DNA of 64,000 nucleotides from Crambe crambe (taxonomy: Eukaryota > Porifera > Demospongiae > Poecilosclerida > Crambeidae), in contig OZ004591.1 in NCBI GenBank assembly GCA_963924555.1, positions 2,170,001 through 2,234,000 on the forward strand. The letters are read 5' to 3'. Both the position numbers and the translations under genes were made by a program. Below the pieces are notes generated by a model. It was not told where the DNA came from. It ran no database searches and was given only the letters and a program-made list of their open reading frames with translations. This document shows positions 54,598-64,000 of the stretch, piece after piece (the stretch's first letter is position 1; the number at the start of each line of letters is the position of its first letter).

Positions 54598-55734
54598 ATA
54601 ACGCACACAGTGGTTAAGTCCTTCTGTTGTGAGACTTTTGTATTACTCTCTTATATACCAGTTATGTATGTATAATCTCTCTATGTACCCATTTTGTGAA
54701 ACCATCATTGTGGATTCTTCTATACTAGTGTTATATCAGCATCCTCTGTATACCCCTATTGTGAAACCAGCATTGTGAATTCTCTCACTAGTCTAGTGTT
54801 GTATCATCCTCTTGTGAAACCAGTTATAACGCATAAATATTCTTTCTAGACTCCTCTTGTGAGACCACCATTGTGGGTTCACTAGTTATGTCATCCTCTG
54901 TGAAGCAAGTTTCATTAAATATCTATATCCTCTTGTGTTATGACATTAACATTGCATCACCCTCTAGTATCACCCTCCAGTTATATGAATTCTTTCTATG
55001 CTCCTTTTGTTAGACTAACGTGGGTTACATTCTGTGACGTTACCCTCTTGTGGGTCCAGTTTCATTAATCATCATTTATTCTATACCCCTCTTGTGAAAC
55101 CACCAGTGTTATTTGGTTAGCATTGTAATGAAATCAGCATTCACTCTATATGAACCAGCAGTGTGAGTTTAATAAACCATACAAGCTCTGCCAATGCAGT
55201 ACTGTAGGCAAGTGTAGAATGGTTCTAGTGGAAAGACTGTTATTTGGGGGTGTGTAATCTTTTGAAGTGTGCGTGTGATAGGGTTACACACTAAACACTC
55301 TCGTCTCCTGAAAATGCAATCTCCTCTGAATTCCTGTAGGATGATTGTGTGGACAGAACTTGAACCTGGTGGTGGACTACATTCACTTACTACCATGCTT
55401 GTTGGCACACAGTGAACATGTCAATGGACAGACACTGAAGGTCCATTCATACTGTATACCATATAGTCAATGTCTTACTTATTCATGTGCATACCTTTCA
55501 AAATGTTATGAAATGAGCATATTGGCTGTACTTCCTATAAATGACTGCAATGTTCCTTTGTCATCACTAATATACATTTGGTTTGGTATCCTGAGCATTC
55601 CCACTGCTGGACTGGGCTTTATTTAGAAATCTGCTTGTGATACTTGTATGGTAAAGTGTGGCAGTTCATGCAAGTGTATTATGTACAACAAGTTCCACTG
55701 TACACTGACTCACTTCATCACTGTATTCTTCAGA

Positions 55735-55806
55735 AATGTCCAGTTTGGTGGTCATGTTCACTGCTTGCTTGCTGGACATTCACATCCACACAAACAACAT
55801 AGTCAC
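55735..55806 (+). pseudogene. SUCLA2-type exon relic (NVQFGGH)
   Basis: Counterpart of 14,727-14,800. Confidence 0.45.
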
Positions 55807-55910
55807 TAGATTGTCAATGCTGTCACCAAATTTCAGTCAAGTAATCATGAGTTATGTTATGGAGGTCTAAAGTGGCTTTGTGTCTTATATTTGATTTCTG
55901 TCTCTTTCAG

Positions 55911-56012
55911 GTGCAGAACAAATGCTGGGTCTGTGTGAAGTGGAGAAGGATGCTACGATGATGGAGATTAATCCCATGGTGGAGACACTGGACTCCTCAG
56001 GGAAGAAAAGAG
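55911..56012 (+). pseudogene. SUCLA2-type exon relic, best EINPMVE copy
   Basis: After TCTTTCAG the frame reads GAEQMLGLCEVEKDATMMEI and then NPMVETLDSSGKKR with an AG-GTATGC donor; all codons are open. It matches the [20 protein letters not shown] plus EINPMVEDSDG stretch of SUCLA2 over the whole exon, and is the key piece for the assignment. Confidence 0.8.
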
Positions 56013-56352
56013 GTATGCATGTAGCTAGCATGACATCACATGTACTTGGACAACTGATGGGAAAGAGATAAGAGGTGGGGCAGGGGGTGGGGATGATATG
56101 TATTATTTCGTGGTGAAAGTCACCCTTGGGGCTGACCAAAGTGGCTGCTATACAGAGGTGGCCCCTTTGCACAGTAACTTCCAATATATCAGGTTTTGTC
56201 TTGGAGACTTCATTTGACTTGACTCACAGTCAGGGGTTGTATAATTATGTAGTACAATTACTATAGGGGAAAAGGGTTTTCCCAACCCCCTTACTTCTCT
56301 GTCTGAATTGACATGCAATATATGCTCCCTACATGTTTGTCTTCATGACTGA

Positions 56353-56470
56353 TGGTGTGTATTGATGCCAAAGGAGTACAGACAGAAGGCAGAAGGACGT
56401 CTTGTCTCTGAGGGACTGATCTCAGGATGTCTTCAGTAATGACCATGATGTAAGTGATGCGAGTGTGTTA
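56353..56470 (+). pseudogene. SUCLA2-type exon relic (IDAKG ... SLRD)
   Basis: Reads VCIDAKGVQTEG in one frame and DVLSLRD, a stop, then SQDVFSNDHDVSDAS in another, so it is frameshifted. Counterpart of 15,385. Confidence 0.5.
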
Positions 56471-57229
56471 TGTAACAGCTACTATCATGTCACATGTGAT
56501 TTCAAAGACCCTTTACCATATAACCTTTGGTTTTTTGCATGCATGCATGCATACATGCATACAGTGTACTTTGCCAGCTGTAATCTGGTCTCTTGACCCT
56601 TGACTTTTATTTATCCCCGCCAAAATTTCACAAGTGGTCCATCCCTACCAGATTGGTATGTGGAAGTATACTTGTTGTAACCAGATATGTGCTGTAATCC
56701 TGCCCTCCTTACCAGATATGTACACAGCATGCTATAGTCCTACAACTTATGACAGAACAAAGTTCTCCCCACCAATATTCCCCACTGATCTGCACTACTA
56801 TACCATGTACATAACAGCACCTGTAAGATGTGAGTACTGGTGCATGTCATGTATGTTATATGTCCTCTCACATGGAGTCTGAGCACTGTGAAATCCCAGG
56901 TCACCATGGAAGAGCTTTCAAAGAATAGATATTTGCAAAGTGTTCCTCTTGCATATCAGTTATATCATGACATACTCTCTTTCTACCCTCTCATGAAACC
57001 ATCGTTGTGGGTTCCGCTACACTAGTGTTGTATCACCATTCTCTCCTTACCCCTATTGTGAAACCATCATTTAGGGTTCTGCTATACTACTGTCTGGTGT
57101 TGTATCACCCTTGTGTGAAACCAGATGCATCATGCTTTCCCTCTATTGTGAAATCAGCATAGTGGTTTCTGTGTCATCAGTGTAATATTCTATCACCCTC
57201 TTGTGAGACCAGCAGTCCTCTAGTCCTCT

Positions 57230-60200
57230 TTAGAGACTGACATGACAAAAGATACATGTACGTAAAAGTACCCAGTAAGCACATTTAATAAGTTATTTAA
57301 GGATCTGACAGTATCTGATAGAACTGATCTCCCCCCACGTACAATAAGACTACTTTCAGTAGTCACCACCCCTCTTTATTGATTAGTTTGTGAAGCACTG
57401 TGTCTGTGTCTGTCACGGTATGCGATATTACTGCTGACCACTGGCCATTTTTCAACCATTTTTTCTCTTTGGTCAGACAATTCCAACTTTAGTCGGATAT
57501 CCTGTCAGAACAAATTCAAGAAGTCACATCATATAGATACACTCAAAGAAGATAAATCACCAGCAAATGTCTGACTAAGGTTGATTTGGTCGGACAAAAT
57601 GTCCTATCAAACTGAAACTCTTATTTTGCACACTGTTATCATGTTAAACATTGTCATCTACATGAGTTCCCAGGTCACCATAAGATACTTGAGCTGGACA
57701 AAGTCCTAGCTACTGTGAGGGACTTGTATCACCCTCTTGTGAAAAGAGTTATATGTGTATTCTCTTTATCCCCCAGACACTTATGTATAAGGGGAGGTGA
57801 GGAAGTCGAAGTAGCTGGAATGGGTACTGTTAGGACATGGTGGAGTGGCCTTGATTGTGAGGTAGTCTCATTATAGGGTGACAGGTTTGTTCCCTATTTC
57901 CATCCTGTAGTGAACATCTGTTTAGAACCAAACACTCAGAAATCTTTATAGGATGAATGATGAATGAGGTCTACCATGTATGATGTGAAAAGCAATGATG
58001 TTTCATAATCCCAGAAAATGTGCTCATTAGGATTTATTTCTTAAGATATAATAGCACCCTACATAGAAATTCAATAAAGCCCCGAGGGTTCCAGGATATT
58101 TGGAAACGTCATCTTCTTCCCTATAATCTTCCACAGTATAGTTGTCCTAGCAATATTTAACACTTGAGAAGACTGAAGTTATCGATCCATGGATAGTGAC
58201 CCTTGAAAATGATTCAACCCACCTTTATGCACTGGTGATTTGACTTCATGATCTGTAAATTTTGTGTTCCAAAAAGTTATACGTACGTAGGGTGCAAGTT
58301 TGTCATATTTTTATCACCAGTCTCACTTGTAAATAGAGCATAGGCTTCACAATAGGCTCCATCTTCAGCTGGTGGACAGACAAGCCACTCTTTAAGTCAA
58401 TGTATATGGAATGCTCTATTCCATACTCAGTATGGATAGCTTATGCTTTGTTTATTGGTAGATATGTGGTTGATACATGTGGTTGTAACTGTTTGTATAA
58501 CTCTACACTTTTAATTAACTCTAAGTGTAGCCATGGTACAGTTTACTTAGGCTCTATTCAATTTGATGCATCCCCTGGAAGTCTTATCTGAGCACTGGTA
58601 TCACCCTCTTCTGAAACCAATTCTCCATGAATCGTGGGTTCTGTGATATGAATTCCTTGATCAACTAACTTGAGTGATTCAGTTCTGTTGTGTATGTTCC
58701 CTCTCAATGTGGACTCCATGGTGATATGAAATAACATGGACACATATTTCCATGTCCTGATTCATTTCTATAATAGGACACTCTTCCAGGACACTCCACT
58801 AAGTGTCTACGTGAGAGATTCCACACCCTCTTTTTGATGTATTGAGTAAACCTTTATGCAGTAGTAGTATTATGTGCATACCTTTACAACCTCTGGACAA
58901 CCAGCAAGTTCTACAGGAACTCCATGTACCATCCCCACCAGATAGGTATGTAATGTGCTATGATCCTACTCAGAAGAATTCCTGGAAGTATACTTGTCCC
59001 CATCAGATACGTGCTGTAATCCTGCCCTCATCTCCTTATGAATCTTCTCCTTACCACATACAGAATCCCTTGACTACACTTCTCCACATTGTCTGACATT
59101 GTAGTAGGTAATATTTGTAGACTCATTGAGACTTCCCCATCAATATTCCCATAATCCGAGCTACTATGAATACCATGTGAAAGCATTGCACTTTTCCTTT
59201 TGATTAGTGCATGCCTTGAACCATTGTAGGACTCTTACTCTTATCTTGCCATTGTTAATTTTTTTCCTTGGCTGTCATTTTTGTTACCTTATTATTTGTG
59301 GATACTAAGACTTAGTGGTTTGGTGGGTGCTTATATTTAGTTTTAGAAGATACAGCCACCAATTCTTCATAATAAGAGTTCTACTGATTTGTATGGCTGT
59401 CCTGATTGTGGTTTTTTGTTGTCGTTGGTGTTGCAATAATTCTCCATCTTCTTCGTAACTTTAATTGAATGACTTCATAATTACCTTCTTGTAAAATGTT
59501 AAATTTAGTACCCCCCCCCCCCCCCCAAGACTGAATCTTCCCCCACCCCCTTATTGTCTAGAACTCATCCTTTGAAGCATTTCTGAATACAACCCTGAGG
59601 GAGATCCCCTCTACAGTATGTATACTTGTTAGTAAAACTCTCAAATCTGATAGAACTGCCAAATCTAATGCAGAATCACATCAATTCTCTATCAGTTATG
59701 TCCTGACATGTACATATGTGCATCTTGGTTCTTGTTTTAAATCACCCTCTTGTGAACCAGTTGCATATTCTCTCTACACTCTGTTTTGATACCAGCATTG
59801 TGGTTCACTGACAGTTTTACCTTGTGAAACTAGTTCCATAATGCATTCTCTCTATGTCCCCTTGTGAAACCAGCATTAGACTAGTGTTGTACCACCCTCT
59901 TGTGAAACCAGTTCCATCATGCATTCTCTCTAAACACTAGTGTTGTATCACCCTCTTGTGAAACCAGTTCCATCACGTATTTTCTCTATGCCCCCTTGTG
60001 AAACCAGCATTAGACTATCATCCTCTTGTGAAACCAGTTCCAGCAATCATAATCTTCTTTACTCCCCTCTTGTGAACCAGTTTTCCTTGAAAATGTTTTG
60101 ATGATGGCAATAGATATGTCATTGTTTGTGTGCCTAAGAGCTGGCCTTACACTGTTTTCTGTAACCACCCTTGGGACAGGAAAGTGGTATGGGTGCTGTT

Positions 60201-60310
60201 AGGACATGCATAATGGCCTTAATTGTCATGATAGGGTGGTCTAATAAGACAGGTTTCGTTCCCTGTTTTCATCTCGTAGTAGATTAATCTGAAACATGCC
60301 ACTCAGATAT
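57230..60310. other. Non-coding copy-B DNA
   Basis: No gene recognised. Nearly identical to 18,990-22,000. The left edge reads AGTCCTCTAGTCCTCT (57,215-57,230), an 8-bp perfect tandem repeat exactly at the point where copy A has the hAT gene. 59,740-60,090 is the longest regular run of the CACCCTCTTGTGAAACCAG minisatellite. Confidence 0.6.
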
Positions 60311-60339
60311 TATTGTCTTGTATGCCATATTTTCCATGA

Positions 60340-60650
60340 AAGAGTTATGAATAGAAAACGCTACTAGTTTGGAACCCATGAAAACTCCATAAAAACTCGT
60401 ATAAAAATCGTTTTTCATGTGTTGTACCCCATGAAACATTAGCATGAGTGTATGTGAAAAAGGAATCAAAAGGCTGTGAAAAAAAATTTTTTCATATGAT
60501 TTTCATGTCCTTTTCATGGCCATTCTATTTTCATGAGAAAAAATTTCACGTGGTTTTCATAACTATTTTTCTTCATGAAAAAATTATTGTGGGTGATTTC
60601 ATAGGTCCGTTTCATGTCTCTTTAGTGGGCAATAAACTGAATTTTAACAA
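60340..60650. repeat. TTTCATG/CATGAAA-rich stretch
   Basis: A dense run of TTTTCATG and its inverse CATGAAAA (about fifteen occurrences, both orientations, e.g. 60,415, 60,492, 60,505, 60,530, 60,552, 60,575, 60,612). The copy-A equivalent (22,540-22,660) is shorter and more diverged. No protein is encoded. Confidence 0.6.
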
Positions 60651-60984
60651 AATTCTAGTTCCCAAAGAACTGACACCATAAAATGTTATGTTCATTGCTT
60701 ACGTAAAATAAAAAAATAAGAAAAAAATTGTGAATGTTTCATGAAAATTTGGAAATTGTCACCTTCTTCAGTATGACCCATCTGTCTTTCATTTTTCGGC
60801 AACTAAAATCACTAATGTAGATTGATCTATAGATAGAGTTTGAGTCCTCAAACACCACCACTTTTAATGCACTGGTAATTTAATTATATGTAAGGTACAA
60901 GTTGGTCAAATTTTTGTGGTATTTTTATCACTTACCATCTAGTCTAACTTCCAAATAGAGCACAGGCTTGACAATAAGCGCTTC

Positions 60985-61345
60985 TTTATGCAGTCCAGTG
61001 TTATCAAGTGCATTGAAGTCAACCTCTGGACAACCAGCAAGTTCTACAGAAACTCCATGTAAGTAGGTAATCTTTATGTATACCAAAGAATCAAGCTTAA
61101 GAAAGATTGTCTCCTCTCTGTAAAGGTTGATTGTGACTTGCTGTCTGAGAAGCTGAGGAACTATGTAGGCACATTTGGGAAGAACAGGATACGATTTCGT
61201 GAGGTAAAAAGTTAATGTTGAGTATTTGATTTGATTGCAACCTTTTTAATCAGGTATGATTGACGAATAAAGAAGTAACTCAACAATAATATGACATCTA
61301 CTTTCACCAAGAAGGAAAGTGAACAAGAATGACAGTGACTATTTG
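60985..61345 (+). pseudogene. Relic of the last RRP1 exons, copy B
   Basis: Same three pieces as 23,420-24,245 but without the MITE: VIKCIEVN-type exon (60,998-61,060), VDCDLLSEKLRNYVGTFGKN plus RIRFRE (61,122-61,204), and a terminal piece (61,253-61,345). The second is better preserved than in copy A. Confidence 0.65.
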
Positions 61346-63110
61346 TACAATAACACAATTATTCAGAAGAAAGAAAAGCAAACATTATCACCCAATGAAA
61401 ATGAAGATTGATAGCCACCTAATGTCTATGTACATTGTTGTCTCTGTCGGTCAGTGACTTCCCTGGCACAACACACATCAGCTTGTAACTGGATGAGCCA
61501 CTCCACAACTATACAGATATAAGAACAGTGAATGCATGGTAGGTAAAGGGTCACCACTACAAGCATTAACAGTAGTATTTAACAACATTCCCATTGTGGG
61601 TAAAGCACATAGTGGGTCCCATGGTAGTATGGTAGGTAAAGGGTTCTCACTATAACAGCGAAAAATCTACAACTTGTAACAGGTCTGGACTGCCCCACAT
61701 GCCAGTTATGACCAGTACACCAGTCTGTAACGGGTCAGTAAAATCTACAAGTCTGTAACAGGTCCATAATTTTGGACTGTATCAGACCTGCTGCCCCACC
61801 GACTGCCTACAGTACAGACCAAAAATTGGTACTTCTGGTGCCTAGGGTTTACCGATTTTTGTTCTGTTACATGTACTTGTTACAGGCTGCTTACAAGTTG
61901 TAGCTGTGAACATACACAATTATAAAGGGCCAACTACAGAGACTTTCACAGTGGATAAAATGACTCCAGTGTATTATGGGCATATAATAGCTAGTGAACA
62001 AGTGTGATCACTTCAGAACAATCATGTGAGGGAGCATGATCACTTTACATAGCTGTGTGACCAATGATGGAGTGACACTTGTATCTACACTCTGTGATCC
62101 TCAAGTGTAGCTGACCCTGTTCCTACTTAACTTCATTATGCGAAATTTATAACAGTAGTACTAGACAACATATACTAAGAGGCCTGGGTTTTTCACTGGT
62201 AAGTGAAAGAAGTAAATGAAGCTTTAACACTGCAATCAAGATGGAGTGAGAGCACATGACCCTCCCTTATCAATTATTTTCTCCGAGAATAGCACATGCT
62301 CTATAGGGTCAATGGTCACTGGCAATGGATGACATTGAGCCACCACCACCCTCTCCATGAAGCCACGAAGGGGAAGGAGGAATTGGTTCAACCACCATTC
62401 CTAAAGTAAACCTGTTTGTAGGCTGGGACTAACAGGTAAGGGATTTGGTGTTGGTTTGGGGAAGCAGTGGACCACTAGAAGTATTAAACAGTCTATTCAT
62501 GTTTGGATGAACTATAATGAGACACACTAGGATGGATAACTCTCATGATGAACCTCATGAAACACTAGGACAACTCACCAAGAGAATACACTAAACAGTC
62601 CTGAAAGATCTGTTTGCTGAGGTAGACATTGACATCTTGAGGTACAGCTACACAGTTTACATACAAAGAGAAAGACGAAAGTGATCAATCTGGTAAAGGG
62701 TCACTACTCTCAAAAACAATATGTATGAACTTCCAACATTAGTAGTGGACAACACCCAATGCCCTTCCATGATACTCACTATAATGTAGTATTATACTCA
62801 CACAGTGGAATTTTATTCCATGGGTGTATCTCACTGTAGGTAAAGGGTCATCACTACTACATACACACAAGAGGGGGACTCGTTACTATCATGGACCTTA
62901 AATTTTATGTGACCATGTTAAGGTAATCCTTTATAGGGGGCCTGGTATATGTGATCTCACGGGAGAATAGAATTGACCCAGAACCAACCCATGAGACGTG
63001 TGCAGTATGTAAAATTATTACAACACTTAGCGAGGATGTAACAACTCATACATCATAAAGGATGTTCACTTGAGGTCAATAGGAATATTGATGTGAAAGA
63101 AAACAGCAGC
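61346..63110. other. Non-coding copy-B DNA
   Basis: No gene. Matches 24,246-25,400. 61,665-61,905 is a local imperfect inverted repeat built on CTACAACTTGTAACAGGTCTG and its reverse (TGTTACAGGC ... ACAAGTTGTAG), not found in copy A, so probably another small foldback element. Confidence 0.5.
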
Positions 63111-63114
63111 AGAA

Positions 63115-63303
63115 GACGGTTGTATGCAATAATAGAAATGCTTTTCCACCACCAATTAGGTGGCTATACAAAGGAGCTCAAGAGTCAAAATCAATACCTC
63201 ATATCTGCAAACCCTTGGAAATAAAAAATCCCTATTATGCCAGCATTGTGCTGGAATTGAGGTTCAACCCATTATGCCCCAGCATAATTTGCATGTCCCT
63301 AAT
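63115..63303 (-). mobile_element. Inverted partial relative of the intronic hAT element
   Basis: The reverse strand reads TAGGGACATGCAAATTATGC, then GGGCATAATGGGTTGAAC and CAGCACAATGCTGGCATAAT, matching 32,960-33,130. Only one TIR is present; the other end was not identified. It replaces the ITPA-RRP1 segment between the blocks that match 25,400 and 29,930 of copy A. Confidence 0.75.
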
Positions 63304-63409
63304 GGCTAGGCTCACTAATACCAAAAGTTCCATTATGATCACTTACTTCAAATCCCTGGAAGTTGTCTTGTGCTGTAGAGACTTCTTTGAGTGTATTCAC
63401 TACAGGACA

Positions 63410-64000
63410 CACACACACTCACACACAACAATAGAGGAGATATAACAAGATCTCAAGATGAATTTGAATGGCATAAACTTTGACCCTATGATATTTCAAA
63501 CTAATTAGGTTGCCCAATTCTGTGAGTTGGTAAATGACTTCCTGCTCTGCACATTATGTCCATGTGTGAAGAGGTTAAACTTCTAACACATGCATATTAT
63601 TGCAGGATGGCAGCCACCACTCATTTCCCATAATCTCAATTCCAGTAGCTCTGAAAACTCAGCAGATGACAATGGACAGGATTAATCTGTTTGGACTTTA
63701 GAGCTGTCTAGAGTTTGACTAAGTTTTATTAAATGGACACCTCAACCATCCCTGGGACCCTAAAGTTGATCATGCATCTGATTGAACTCATAAATCCACA
63801 ACATATCTTTATGGTCCCTCCCCCAAACAAAACAAGTCATCTTCCTACACAACTATAAGAGTGTCACTGTGTACTCTAGGAATCTTTTACCTCAGAGCAA
63901 GCATTGCATGTTGTAGACGTAGGAACAAGAGTGAGACAAGTCCCTGATTGAGATCCAAATGGTGTGTGGTAAATGCTGCACAGTAGACATAACATTTTCT
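63410..64000. other. Copy-B flank that precedes a predicted second Kelch gene
   Basis: Matches 29,930-30,490, which lies about 330 bp upstream of the Kelch start codon in copy A. No coding sequence inside the window. Confidence 0.75.

Larger units (their letters stand above)
48297..64000 (+). repeat. Segmental duplication, copy B
   Basis: Direct repeat of 1-30,490; block correspondence is given there. It is shorter than copy A because it lacks the TIR transposon, the hAT transposase, the extra relic units and the ITPA-RRP1 pair, but it has a hAT MITE of its own (48,919-49,670). It still matches copy A at the last base of the window, so its right edge lies beyond 64,000. Confidence 0.9.

Noticed and set aside
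59740-60090. Regularly spaced direct repeats that might suggest a CRISPR array
   Set aside because: Repeat units are imperfect, spacers are related to one another, and the context is eukaryotic with spliced genes; it is a minisatellite.
1-64000. tRNA or rRNA genes
   Set aside because: No cloverleaf with A and B boxes and no rRNA-like blocks were noticed by eye; a covariance-model scan would be needed to exclude tRNA genes.

Overview
The window looks like AT-rich animal nuclear DNA, most probably from a demosponge such as Amphimedon. The evidence is very short introns (about 50-100 nt) in the active-looking genes and a Roc-like GTPase family that I recall as expanded in sponges and other invertebrates. 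These GTPase genes carry ZU5 and Death domains. The surroundings are full of small inverted-repeat DNA transposons. The species call rests on gene style and memory of the families, not on a search.

Layout. (1) 1-30,490 is copy A of a large direct segmental duplication; copy B starts at 48,297 and runs off the end at 64,000. Both copies consist mostly of scrambled, repeated exon-sized relics of the ADP-forming succinyl-CoA ligase beta subunit gene (SUCLA2 type), a degenerate CACCCTCTTGTGAAACCAG minisatellite and small transposons. Copy A also carries a 3.97-kb terminal-inverted-repeat transposon (9,636-13,600) whose unoccupied target is preserved in copy B, and a hAT transposase gene (16,681-18,909) that copy B lacks. 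(2) 25,570-28,887 holds a head-to-head pair of housekeeping genes, ITPA (minus) and RRP1/Nop52-like (plus), 135 bp apart. Each shows lesions, and their exons are also found as duplicated scraps elsewhere. (3) 30,817-46,846 holds the centrepiece: Kelch-repeat exons (30,817-39,204) followed by a Roc/COR-like GTPase exon and a tail of two ZU5-UPA modules and a Death domain (41,316-46,846). The reading phases let both parts be spliced into one protein. (4) 46,847-48,296 is short intergenic DNA. (5) 48,297-64,000 is copy B.

How it fits together. The Kelch-GTPase-(ZU5-UPA)x2-Death protein resembles a cytoplasmic signalling scaffold: a ligand- or partner-binding beta-propeller, a nucleotide switch and a death-fold output, by analogy with PIDD1, UNC5, ankyrins and DAPK/ROCO proteins. 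The flanking duplication ends just as copy B re-enters the sequence that lies upstream of the Kelch gene. This predicts a second Kelch-GTPase-Death gene beyond 64,000 and suggests that the locus is a tandem array with a roughly 33-48 kb period.
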